This document shows positions 38,181-46,577 of a DNA stretch of 64,000 bases, one piece after another. Position numbers and translations under genes: made by a program. Positions within the stretch are counted from its first letter, which is position 1. Every line of letters starts with the position of its first letter. The stretch is from Neobacillus niacini NBRC 15566 (GTDB lineage: Bacteria > Bacillota > Bacilli > Bacillales > Cytobacillaceae), in assembly GCF_001591505.1 (NCBI RefSeq), contig NZ_BCVA01000004.1, positions 124,001 to 188,000 of the forward strand, in the 5' to 3' direction. Under the pieces are notes generated by a model, which saw nothing but the letters and a program-made list of their open reading frames with translations, was not told where the DNA came from and ran no database searches.

Positions 38181-39025
38181 TGAGGGTTGTTGTAACAGGT
38201 GCTGCGGGTCAGCTGGGCAAGGATGTTCTTTTAGAGTTGAATAGGAAGAACCACCAAGCCTATGGATTAGATCGTCAGCAATTAGATATTACGATTGAAG
38301 AGGACGTTATGGCTTATATTAGTGAGGTAAAGCCTGATGTCATTCTTCACTGTGCAGCCTACACAAATGTAGACGCTGCAGAAGAAAATGAAGATGCAGC
38401 TTACGCAGTCAATGCTGCTGGTACGGAATATTTGGCAAAGGCAGCCAAGCTTAATGGAGCGAAAATGCTCTATGTGAGCACGGATTATGTTTTTGATGGC
38501 AGTGCAAATGAACCCTACGAGGTGGATGAGCCAACGAAGCCCCTAGGTGCTTATGGACGAACCAAGCTGGCTGGTGAACAGCTTTTACAAAAGCACTTGA
38601 ATGAGTTTTTTATTGTTCGTACTGCTTGGGTGTTTGGTATCCATGGAAATAACTTTGTTAAAACAATGCTCCGTCTTGGCAAAGAACGTGGAGAAGTCGG
38701 TGTGGTACATGATCAGGTTGGTTCACCTACCTATACAGTCGACCTTGCACAGTTTATGGTTGAATTAATGGAAACAGATAAATATGGAGTGTACCATGCA
38801 ACGAACAGCGGTATTTGTTCCTGGTATGAGTTTGCGGTAGAAATATTTAATCAGGCGGACTTGAATGTAAAGGTCAATCCGTTAACAAGTGATCAATTCC
38901 CTCGTCCTGCGGCAAGACCTAAATATTCAGTGTTAAGCAAGCGAAGGATTGACCAGGAGGGTCTTAACCCTCTACGGGATTGGAAAGAAGCCCTCGCTGC
39001 TTATTTAGAAGAGTCAAACGCATAA
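38180..39025 (+). CDS. rmlD: dTDP-4-dehydrorhamnose reductase
   Basis: Last step, giving dTDP-L-rhamnose with NAD(P)H. An SDR of 281 aa with VTGAAGQLGKDV, HCAAYTNVDAAEEN, YVSTDYVFDG, YGRTKLAGE and VRTAWVFG. It is coupled to rmlB by a 1-base overlap and followed by a strong terminator. The operon product feeds rhamnosyltransferases and, possibly, the 4-epimerase-like enzyme at 28974. Confidence 0.97.
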   Translation: MRVVVTGAAGQLGKDVLLELNRKNHQAYGLDRQQLDITIEEDVMAYISEVKPDVILHCAAYTNVDAAEENEDAAYAVNAAGTEYLAKAAKLNGAKMLYVSTDYVFDGSANEPYEVDEPTKPLGAYGRTKLAGEQLLQKHLNEFFIVRTAWVFGIHGNNFVKTMLRLGKERGEVGVVHDQVGSPTYTVDLAQFMVELMETDKYGVYHATNSGICSWYEFAVEIFNQADLNVKVNPLTSDQFPRPAARPKYSVLSKRRIDQEGLNPLRDWKEALAAYLEESNA

Positions 39026-39041
39026 ACTTTTCAGGTTACTA

Positions 39042-39070
39042 AGCCCCTTTCATAAAGAAAGGGGTTTTTA
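39042..39070 (+). terminator. Terminator after rmlACBD
   Basis: CCCCTTTC pairs with GAAAGGGG around ATAAA, extended by two pairs, then five T residues. Confidence 0.93.
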
Positions 39071-39403
39071 TGTTTTGAAAAAATACTTTGTGGAAATATA
39101 CATTTATGTAACCTTAATAAAACTTTAACCGTCTATAATATTGGAAGAGAATAAATTTAATGTAGCATTTTGTCTAAACGTGAATGGTATTACTAAACAA
39201 AGAATTCAATTTCATTCCTATTACACAAGTATTATTCTATTTTCATTTATCTTTCAATCTTATTAAAGTGCGGTAAATTGTCATATAACCTAGTTTATTT
39301 CTATAATGGACTATGCTATAATCCATTAGGATACGTAAATCGGTGAGATTAATTAAACTATTAAAGTAATAAAAATATAGATACGTATAACATGGAGGGG
39401 CAT
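39071..39403. other. 333-bp AT-rich region upstream of the first tagO-like gene
   Basis: No coding frame or RNA gene is evident. A candidate promoter, TTGTCA (39278-39283), 18 bp, TATAAT (39302-39307), would give a leader of about 90 nt. A second TATAAT lies at 39317-39322. Confidence 0.45.
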
Positions 39404-40477
39404 ATGCTTTATATTACTCTAGCTACCTGTTTTTTTGCGTCCATTCTACTTACACCGCTAGTAAAGAAATTAGCATTTAAAATAGGAGCAACGGATAAAC
39501 CAAATCAAAGGAAAGTCCACTCACGTATTATGCCTCGACTTGGAGGATTAGCGATATTTCTTAGCTTTATTATTGGAACACTCATTAGTAAACCCAATTA
39601 TTTAATGTATGGAGAATTTCATTGGTCCATTATTATCGGAAGTTTCATTATTATCCTAACTGGTATGGTAGACGATGTGAAGGAAATTTCTCCAAAAATA
39701 AAACTGCTTGGCCAAGTAGCTGCTGCTGCAGTTGTTGTAATCTATGGCGGTTTGAAGGTGGAATTTATCAACCTGCCATTTGGCGGTATTATTGATTTTG
39801 GTTATTTAAGTATACCAATCACTATGATTTGGATTATTGGAATTACAAATGCAATTAATCTTATTGACGGTTTAGATGGTTTAGCAGGCGGAGTTTCGAC
39901 GATTGGATTATTTTCTATCGCAGGAATGTCCATGATAATGGGTAACCAATATGTTACCATTATGGCTCTTATAGTGGCAGCTAGTACGATTGGATTCCTT
40001 TTTTACAACTTTCACCCTGCAAAGATTTTTATGGGAGATACTGGTGCTCTGTTCTTAGGATATATGATTGCTGTACTTTCCTTGCTTGGTTATAAGAATA
40101 TTACATTTATTTCATTGATTATTCCTGTTATTATTCTTGGCGTTCCAATTTCTGATACATTCTTTGCGATTATTCGCCGTCTTGTTAACAAACAGCCATT
40201 ATCGGCACCAGATAAATCACATCTTCATCACTGCTTGTTGAAAATAGGATTTACACATCGTCAAACGGTTTTATTAATTTATGCGATGGCTGCGCTGTTT
40301 GGTTTAGCTGCGTTTATCTTTTCACAATCAACCGTTTGGGGTTCTATCATTGTGATACTGGCGTTATTAATTACTATAGAATTGGTTGTTGAGAGTATAG
40401 GGCTTGTTCGTGAAGATTATAAACCGCTGTTAAAGTTTATCAAAGGTCTCAGACCAATTAATGTGAAAAATAGATAA
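39404..40477 (+). CDS. tagO: Undecaprenyl-phosphate GlcNAc-1-phosphate transferase (TagO/WecA type), copy 1
   Basis: Primes wall teichoic acid or other undecaprenyl-linked polymers. 357 aa with about 11 helices and the MraY/WecA superfamily motifs GATDKPNQRKVH, PRLGGLAIF, DDVKEISPK (Mg-binding aspartates), NLIDGLDGLAGG, FMGDTGALFLGY and DKSHLHHCLLKIG. The ATG at 39404 follows GGAGGGG; 39392 is less likely. A very similar copy lies at 41591. Which copy serves teichoic acid is not decidable here, so the symbol is provisional. Confidence 0.9.
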   Translation: MLYITLATCFFASILLTPLVKKLAFKIGATDKPNQRKVHSRIMPRLGGLAIFLSFIIGTLISKPNYLMYGEFHWSIIIGSFIIILTGMVDDVKEISPKIKLLGQVAAAAVVVIYGGLKVEFINLPFGGIIDFGYLSIPITMIWIIGITNAINLIDGLDGLAGGVSTIGLFSIAGMSMIMGNQYVTIMALIVAASTIGFLFYNFHPAKIFMGDTGALFLGYMIAVLSLLGYKNITFISLIIPVIILGVPISDTFFAIIRRLVNKQPLSAPDKSHLHHCLLKIGFTHRQTVLLIYAMAALFGLAAFIFSQSTVWGSIIVILALLITIELVVESIGLVREDYKPLLKFIKGLRPINVKNR

Positions 40478-40490
40478 TTCGTATAAATAA

Positions 40491-40517
40491 GTCTAAAACA
40501 TTGTTTTAGGCTTTTTC
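40491..40517 (+). terminator. Terminator after tagO copy 1
   Basis: GTCTAAAAC pairs with GTTTTAGGC (one G-U pair) around ATT, then five T residues. Confidence 0.85.
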
Positions 40518-40587
40518 TTTTTCTCTTGCAGACCTGCACCAAGATTAACATTTTCTCATTTATTATAACTAAAGGAGAGGATAAGTA

Positions 40588-41418
40588 ATGTTAAAAATTT
40601 CTTGGGATGCAGGACATGCTGGCTTCGGTGTTACACCAGGTAAACGTGCGCTTGACAACTCCATGTATGAATGGGACTTTAACGATGGTGTAGTTGACTA
40701 TGCCATGGAAGCTCTATCACATTACGAAAATGTCGAACAATTACGTGTTGACGACCCTTCCGGTAGAGTAGATGTACCGTTGTCTGAGCGGGCAAATCGG
40801 GTAAATCAATGGGGTTCACACCTCCATATTTCCGTACATGGCAATGCAGCCACACCATCGGCCAACGGAATTGAGACATTCGTTCATCCGTCCGCTTCAT
40901 CACTAAATCGTGAAATAGCGTTGCATATTCATAATTATGTGATTAACCGAACTAATCGGAGAAACCGTGGTCTGAAGGAAGCGGATTTTCAAATTTTACG
41001 AACAACAAATGCGGATAGCCTGCTAATTGAGGGCGGGTTTATGACAAATCCTGAAGAATTAGCGTTAATGAAAACAAATGAATACCGTGCTACAGTCGGC
41101 CGGGCTATTGCAGACGCGATTGTGACAAAATTTAATTTAAAGAGGAAGAATCAAGTGGTAAACCAGCTGACAAACGTAATTCGTTATATAGATACTGGTG
41201 GTTATGCAGGTCCAGCCTTGTTAGAAATGCACAATTATCTATTGAAGACCGGACATAATTATGATACAAAGCGGGGAACAGATGGTTCAATTATTTTTTT
41301 AGTCGGTCCATTTGATACAGGTATGGCAAATTATCAAGAAGCCACTGTCTCAATATCAAAATTTGATAGCAATATGAGGATACTGACCCGAGAACAAGCG
41401 GCTGAGTGGAGAAGATAA
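40588..41418 (+). CDS. N-acetylmuramoyl-L-alanine amidase (Amidase_3 family), no signal peptide
   Basis: A zinc amidase of 276 aa cleaving the lactyl-peptide bond of peptidoglycan. It has SWDAGHAGFG (zinc His), SERANRVNQWGSHLHISVHGNA (second zinc region, shown here only in part as a motif) and LLIEGGFMTNPEE with the catalytic Glu. The last ~85 residues form a small SPOR/binding-like domain. There is no signal peptide, as in CwlC-type mother-cell amidases and phage endolysins, so release by lysis or a sporulation role is possible. AAAGGAGAGG precedes the ATG. Confidence 0.85.
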   Translation: MLKISWDAGHAGFGVTPGKRALDNSMYEWDFNDGVVDYAMEALSHYENVEQLRVDDPSGRVDVPLSERANRVNQWGSHLHISVHGNAATPSANGIETFVHPSASSLNREIALHIHNYVINRTNRRNRGLKEADFQILRTTNADSLLIEGGFMTNPEELALMKTNEYRATVGRAIADAIVTKFNLKRKNQVVNQLTNVIRYIDTGGYAGPALLEMHNYLLKTGHNYDTKRGTDGSIIFLVGPFDTGMANYQEATVSISKFDSNMRILTREQAAEWRR

Positions 41419-41468
41419 GTTAGAATGTAATCGATCTATTAGAATAAAAAGTTCATAAGTAAACACGG

Positions 41469-41498
41469 AGTCTAAACATAGTTTTAGACTTTTTTTTT
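41469..41498 (+). terminator. Terminator after the amidase gene
   Basis: AGTCTAAA pairs with TTTAGACT, then nine T residues. The sequence resembles the terminator at 40491. Confidence 0.9.
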
Positions 41499-41590
41499 GA
41501 TTATTTTAAAATATTTTTCCTATATTTTACTTTACAATCCCCGTTTTCGAAATTACTTTTATGGATATGATACTATCGAGGAGGTTCGCA

Positions 41591-42655
41591 ATGTTTTTTT
41601 TTACCTTGATAGTATGTTTTGTCATATCCATTCTTATTACTCCACTTATAAAAAAGTTAGCTTTGTTTATAGGAGCTACGGACAAGCCAAATCAGCGAAA
41701 GGTTCATCAGTCCACCATGCCGAGGCTAGGCGGTTTAGCCATTTTTATTAGTTTTATTGTGGGGATCATGATTTTTAAACCCATAAACCCAGCTTCCATA
41801 TCCATTTTAATTGGTAGTACGATTATTGTTATTACAGGAATTCTTGATGATTTACTGGAGCTTTCAGCAAAGTATAAGTTAATTGGTCAATTAGCAGCGG
41901 CTTTTACGGTCGTTTTCTTAGGTGACCTGCAGGTTTTTTTCGTCAATCTTCCGTTTGGAGGACAGTTGGAGCTTGGTTACTTAAGTATTCCCTTTACCAT
42001 TCTTTGGATTGTTGGAATTACAAATGCTATTAACTTAATTGATGGCTTAGATGGACTAGCAGCTGGCGTATCCTGTATTGCCTTGGTGACAATTTCATGG
42101 ATGGCACTTATCCAAGGGAATTTGTATGTAGTTGCAGTCGGTACGATTGTCTTAATGGGCACATTAGGCTTCCTCTTCTATAACTTCCATCCTGCAAGTA
42201 TTTTTATGGGTGATACAGGTGCATTGTTTTTAGGATTTATCATTTCAGTTCTCTCCTTGTTAGGATACAAAAACGTAACGTTTATTTCCTTTATCATTCC
42301 GGTAATTATACTTGGTGTTCCTATATCAGATACTTTTTTTGCCATCATGCGAAGGATAATAAATAAACAGCCGTTATCTGCTCCTGATAAATCACATTTG
42401 CACCATTGTCTATTAAGACTGGGTTACTCTCACAGGCAAACCGTGTTATTAATTTATGCGATGGCAGCCTTTTTTGGACTAGTTGCTGTTATTTATTCAC
42501 AAGCGAGAATCGGCGTCTCCATTTTCTTAATCTGCCTGATTATTTTATTAATGGAGTTTATTGCCGAGAAGATTGGTTTAATGGGGAACAACTTTCATCC
42601 ATTACTAAAGATTTTACGTATGTTTGGTATTACGACGGTAAAAGACCGATCCTAA
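41591..42655 (+). CDS. TagO/WecA-type priming transferase, copy 2
   Basis: 354 aa, colinear with the protein at 39404 over its full length and sharing long blocks such as GATDKPNQRKVH, NLIDGLDGLAAG, FMGDTGALFLGF and DKSHLHHCLLRLGYSHRQ. All catalytic aspartates are present, so it should be active. The ATG at 41591 has GAGGAGG upstream and is preferred to 41561. It is a tandem duplicate with the amidase between copies. It may prime a different polymer from copy 1. Confidence 0.9.
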   Translation: MFFFTLIVCFVISILITPLIKKLALFIGATDKPNQRKVHQSTMPRLGGLAIFISFIVGIMIFKPINPASISILIGSTIIVITGILDDLLELSAKYKLIGQLAAAFTVVFLGDLQVFFVNLPFGGQLELGYLSIPFTILWIVGITNAINLIDGLDGLAAGVSCIALVTISWMALIQGNLYVVAVGTIVLMGTLGFLFYNFHPASIFMGDTGALFLGFIISVLSLLGYKNVTFISFIIPVIILGVPISDTFFAIMRRIINKQPLSAPDKSHLHHCLLRLGYSHRQTVLLIYAMAAFFGLVAVIYSQARIGVSIFLICLIILLMEFIAEKIGLMGNNFHPLLKILRMFGITTVKDRS

Positions 42656-42656
42656 A

Positions 42657-42715
42657 AAAAAGTGACTGACTCAAAATGGCACAATCTGTGGCATTTGAGT
42701 CAGTCACTTTTTTCT
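42657..42715. terminator. Long bidirectional terminator between tagO copy 2 and yvyE
   Basis: AAGTGACTGACTCAAA pairs with its complement, an inner CACA/TGTG stem tops it, and A and T runs flank both sides. Confidence 0.92.
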
Positions 42716-43349
42716 AAAGTAAAACTTCCAAATAATCTGTTTCGCCTTTTGTAAGACCGGCCTGTCCGTTTGTAAGTTCCGTTAACCATTCAAAAAACGT
42801 ACTTACTTGGTCATCATTTACGTATACTTCAACTTCAACAATATCAAGATAATGAATTTCCTTTATGATATATTCTGACTCCCGGAGTTCTTTTTCAACT
42901 TTCCCAAGCCAAGTATAATCAATTTTTACATGAACAATTTGAACAAGTCTTCTTTCAACAATACCTGCTGCTTCTAAACCCTCCGAAGTAGCCTTTCCAT
43001 AGGCGCGAATCAATCCGCCGGCACCTAATTTAATCCCCCCAAAGTAACGGGTAATTACGACCACCGTATCTTTCAGTTTCTTTTTTTTCAGCACTTCAAG
43101 AATCGGAACGCCAGCAGTGCCGCTGGGTTCACCGTCATCATTCGCTTTTTGAATTTGGTCATTTTCACCTACCAAATAAGCTGAACAATTATGATTGGCG
43201 TCCCAGTATTTTTTCTTTAGGATTTGGATAAATTCTTGCGCTTCCCCTTCATTTTCCACTCTCTTAATATGGGCAATAAAACGTGATTTTTGAATAACTA
43301 TTTCATGTTCGGAAACTTCTTTCCTAACTGTTAGATACCGAGATAGCAT
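42714..43349 (-). CDS. yvyE: IMPACT/YigZ family protein
   Basis: 211 aa. It has the UPF0029 N-terminal domain (SRFIAHIKRVENEGEAQEFI, DDGEPSGTAGVPIL, TRYFGGIKLGAGGLIRAYG) and a C-terminal DUF1949 domain. Homologues of yeast IMPACT/YIH1 are linked to translation control in eukaryotes; the bacterial role is unclear. The ATG at 43349 follows GGGGGGAG and is preferred over 43394. In Bacillus subtilis yvyE lies divergently beside degS, as here. Confidence 0.93.
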   Translation of the reverse strand: MLSRYLTVRKEVSEHEIVIQKSRFIAHIKRVENEGEAQEFIQILKKKYWDANHNCSAYLVGENDQIQKANDDGEPSGTAGVPILEVLKKKKLKDTVVVITRYFGGIKLGAGGLIRAYGKATSEGLEAAGIVERRLVQIVHVKIDYTWLGKVEKELRESEYIIKEIHYLDIVEVEVYVNDDQVSTFFEWLTELTNGQAGLTKGETDYLEVLL

Positions 43350-43611
43350 GGTTTCTCCCCCCAATATTCTGTTACAATATAATAAAAAAAACACGGGTGT
43401 AATATAACTTTAATATAGAAATAATTTTCCCGTGTTATAATATATAATGTTCAAATAGTGAAAATCAATTTTCTTAAAATAGTAGTTTTGCTAGTAACCA
43501 TTATACTACTTAGGAACTATACACAGTTGGGAAATTTTTTGGTTTAATGCTTAGAGATAGTAAAATCTTACAATTAGCGTTAAACTAGAAAAAAGGTCTC
43601 TGGAGGAGAGC

Positions 43612-44757
43612 ATGGCGAAAATTCAGAAGATTAATGTGAAATCGATTGATGAAATCCGTGAAGAGATGATTGAAACGGTCACGAGCAGTAAAAGTGATAT
43701 CTTTCAAATAAGTGAGCAATGCCGAAAAGACTACGAAAATATGACAACTGAATTACGCACCATTCAAGAAATGATGGTGAAATTGAATGCTGAAGAGGAT
43801 CGTCTAGAAGAACTGGTACTAAAGGCGAGATTAACCTTATCAGAGCTTAGTATGAATTTTAAAGCATACACCGAAGCTGAGGTGAGGGAAGCTTACGAGA
43901 AAGCACATCAGCTACAAATGGATTTGTCTATCAATTGGCAGTATAAAAAACAACTATTGGATAAACGAGCGGACCTCGAACGCAGGCTGCTCGGATTGGA
44001 CGAAACGATTGATCGTGCCGACCAGCTTATTTCGCAAATATCGGTGGTCATGAATTACCTCATGAGCGACTTAAAACTTATGGGTGAAGAATTACAGAAT
44101 GCAAAAGCCAAGCAGGATTTTGGCTTGAAGATTATTGAGGCCCAAGAAGAAGAGAGAAAACGACTGTCTAGAGATATCCACGATGGTCCTGCGCAAATGC
44201 TTGCAAATGTTATAATGAGATCTGATTTAGTGGATCGTGTTTACCGGGAGCAAGGGCCAGAGGAAGCTTTTAAAGAGATTGGAAGCTTTAAAAAAATGGT
44301 TCGTGCTGCACTCTATGAGGTCCGAAGAATTATTTATGACCTTCGTCCGATGGCCCTTGATGATTTAGGCCTAGTGCCAACCCTCAGAAAATATTTACAA
44401 ACCATCGAAGAGTATCATAACAAGTCTAAAATTGAGTTTATTCCGATTGGTATAGAACGCAGACTTCCAACCAAGTATGAAGTCGGTCTATTCCGATTGA
44501 TTCAAGAATCGGTGCAAAATGCATTAAAGCATGCCGATGCTTGTGAAATAAAAGTAAGACTGGAAATGACCAGAAATGAATTAACCGTTCTAATTAAGGA
44601 TAATGGCTCTGGATTTGATACCAGTCAAAAAAAGCCTGAGTCATTTGGAATCATTGGAATGAGAGAACGAGTAGAGCTTCTTGAAGGAAATATAACGTTT
44701 GAATCTAAAATAGGAAAAGGAACGGCTGTTTTTATTGTCGTGCCATTACCATCATAA
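43612..44757 (+). CDS. degS: Sensor histidine kinase DegS
   Basis: Cytoplasmic kinase of the DegS-DegU two-component system controlling exoenzymes, competence, biofilm and motility. 381 aa: an N-terminal coiled-coil DegS sensor domain (~10-175), a HisKA_3 dimerisation domain with phospho-acceptor His190 in LSRDIHDGPAQM, and a C-terminal HATPase (VQNALKHA, DNGSGFD, FGIIGMRERV). CTGGAGGAG precedes the ATG. degU starts 43 bp after the stop. Confidence 0.97.
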   Translation: MAKIQKINVKSIDEIREEMIETVTSSKSDIFQISEQCRKDYENMTTELRTIQEMMVKLNAEEDRLEELVLKARLTLSELSMNFKAYTEAEVREAYEKAHQLQMDLSINWQYKKQLLDKRADLERRLLGLDETIDRADQLISQISVVMNYLMSDLKLMGEELQNAKAKQDFGLKIIEAQEEERKRLSRDIHDGPAQMLANVIMRSDLVDRVYREQGPEEAFKEIGSFKKMVRAALYEVRRIIYDLRPMALDDLGLVPTLRKYLQTIEEYHNKSKIEFIPIGIERRLPTKYEVGLFRLIQESVQNALKHADACEIKVRLEMTRNELTVLIKDNGSGFDTSQKKPESFGIIGMRERVELLEGNITFESKIGKGTAVFIVVPLPS

Positions 44758-44800
44758 ACGAAAATAAAATGCATTTACATTGGAGCAGGAGGGGAAATAA

Positions 44801-45484
44801 ATGATGACGAAGATTGCGATTATCGATGACCATCAGCTATTCAGAGAAGGAGTTAAACGAATTCTAGAGTTTGAAAAAGCATTCCAGGTTGTTGCCGAAG
44901 GTGATGACGGAAGTGACGCGGTGACGATTGTTAATGCCTATAATCCTGATGTAGTGATAATGGATATAAATATGCCTAACATGAATGGAATCGAAGCTAC
45001 ACGTGAGCTATCTGAAAAATTCCCAGACACCAAGATTATCATCTTATCCATTCATGACGATGAGAACTATGTGACACATGCGCTGCAAACTGGAGCTAGA
45101 GGCTATTTGCTTAAGGAAATGGACGCAGACGCTCTTATTGAGGCGGTCAAGGTTGTGGCTGAAGGCGGCTGCTACTTACATCCAAAGGTAACTCATAATT
45201 TAGTAAACGAATACCGTAAGTTGACTGCGGGACGTACTGGCGGTGGTGCTTTTGTTCAAACGCTTGAATTAAGACGTCCGCTGCACCTGTTAACGCGCCG
45301 CGAATGCGAAGTACTACAAATGCTGGCTGATGGTAAGAGTAACCGCGGAATTGGGGAAGCATTATTTATCAGTGAAAAAACGGTAAAAAATCATGTGAGT
45401 AATATTTTACAAAAAATGAACGTCAACGACCGTACGCAAGCAGTTGTAGTAGCCATTAAAAACGGCTGGGTTGAAGTTCGATAA
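44801..45484 (+). CDS. degU: Response regulator DegU
   Basis: NarL/FixJ family. The N-terminal receiver has [11 protein letters not shown], phospho-acceptor Asp55 in [10 protein letters not shown] and the Lys of LLKEMDAD; the C-terminal LuxR-type HTH has [18 protein letters not shown] and [16 protein letters not shown]. 227 aa from the first of two adjacent ATG codons, 226 from the second, with AGGAGGGG upstream. It is the DNA-binding partner of DegS and a regulator of secretion and surface polymer genes, so it may influence the surrounding loci. Confidence 0.97.
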   Translation: MMTKIAIIDDHQLFREGVKRILEFEKAFQVVAEGDDGSDAVTIVNAYNPDVVIMDINMPNMNGIEATRELSEKFPDTKIIILSIHDDENYVTHALQTGARGYLLKEMDADALIEAVKVVAEGGCYLHPKVTHNLVNEYRKLTAGRTGGGAFVQTLELRRPLHLLTRRECEVLQMLADGKSNRGIGEALFISEKTVKNHVSNILQKMNVNDRTQAVVVAIKNGWVEVR

Positions 45485-45491
45485 TTTATTT

Positions 45492-45532
45492 AGGGGGCAC
45501 GCACTCAAATTGGGCGTGCCCTCTATGTTTTT
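45492..45532 (+). terminator. Terminator after degU
   Basis: AGGGGGCACGC pairs with GCGTGCCCTCT (one G-U pair), followed by a moderately T-rich tail. Confidence 0.75.
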
Positions 45533-45585
45533 CATTGATTTTTAGATAGAATAGAACAAAACATATATTTAAGGATGATTCCAAT

Positions 45586-46425
45586 ATGAAAACAGCAGTT
45601 GTTACGGATAGTACTGCTTACATACCCAAAGAATTAAGAGATAAATGGAATATTCACATGATTCCGTTAAATGTTATTTTCAGCAATGAGGCGTATCAGG
45701 AAGAAGTGGATATTACGGCAGGACAGTTCTATCAACAGGTAAAGGAGAAGGAACTTCCAACCACCTCACAGCCTCCAATCGGACAGTTTGTCGAGCTGTT
45801 TGAACAATTATCTAAAGATTATGATGCTGTCATCAGCATCCACCTTTCCAGTGGGATCAGCGGAACTTTTGCTGGGGCTGTCACGGCAAGTACAATGGTG
45901 GAACATATTAAGGTCTATCCGTTTGATTCGGAGATAAGCTGTATGCCACAGGGATTATATGCAATTGAAGCTGCAAAAATGGCTTTAAATGGTGTGGACG
46001 CAGCTAATATTATGTCCCGTTTAATGGAATTGAAAAAAACCGCACGTGCCTATTTTATGGCAGATGACTTGTCCCACTTACAGCGTGGCGGACGTCTTTC
46101 CAGCGCGCAGGCGATTATTGGAAGTCTGCTTCAAGTGAAGCCTCTTCTTCATTTTGAGAACAAGGTGATTGTCCCATATGAGAAAATCCGTACCCGAAAA
46201 AAGGCAATGAAGCGAATTGTTGACCTGTTGGGAGAAGACGCTGCAGGCGGCGAGCCCTATCAAGCTGCGGTGATCCATGCTAACCGTGAAGAAGAAGCAC
46301 TAGACTGGAAGTCAGAGCTTGAAACCATGTATCCAAACGTTGAATTCACGATAAGCTACTTTGGCCCAGTGATCGGAACACATCTAGGAGAAGGTGCCAT
46401 GGGTCTAGGTTGGATGAGAAAATAA
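45586..46425 (+). CDS. DegV family fatty-acid-binding protein
   Basis: 279 aa. DegV proteins bind a fatty acid and serve as FakB-like partners of fatty acid kinase. It has TAVVTDSTAYIPKEL, the TSQPPIGQFVELF motif, SIHLSSGISGTFAGA and FDSEISCMPQGLYAIEAA. In B. subtilis a degV gene (yviA) lies between degU and comFA, as here. A 9-bp GC-rich hairpin without a T tract follows at 46435-46456. Confidence 0.92.
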   Translation: MKTAVVTDSTAYIPKELRDKWNIHMIPLNVIFSNEAYQEEVDITAGQFYQQVKEKELPTTSQPPIGQFVELFEQLSKDYDAVISIHLSSGISGTFAGAVTASTMVEHIKVYPFDSEISCMPQGLYAIEAAKMALNGVDAANIMSRLMELKKTARAYFMADDLSHLQRGGRLSSAQAIIGSLLQVKPLLHFENKVIVPYEKIRTRKKAMKRIVDLLGEDAAGGEPYQAAVIHANREEEALDWKSELETMYPNVEFTISYFGPVIGTHLGEGAMGLGWMRK

Positions 46426-46577
46426 TGTATGTTGAAGCCGGGCTGAAGCCTGGCTTATCAATTGTGTATGAGCTATTTTTAATAGTGATATTATTTGAAA
46501 AAAGGCAGGTATTTTGAAAGCTCTTGTTGAATTTTTTTAATAGCAAATTTTAATACAAAAGAAAGGGTGCTGCTTTC

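Noticed and set aside
40588-41418. Prophage remnant because the amidase lacks a signal peptide
   Set aside because: No holin, integrase or other phage gene is nearby and the flanking genes are host TagO paralogues. A CwlC-like host amidase is at least as likely.
41497-41751. 84-aa ORF overlapping the start of tagO copy 2
   Set aside because: It runs in another frame over the conserved TagO N terminus, has no ribosome binding site and no recognisable features. It is a shadow.
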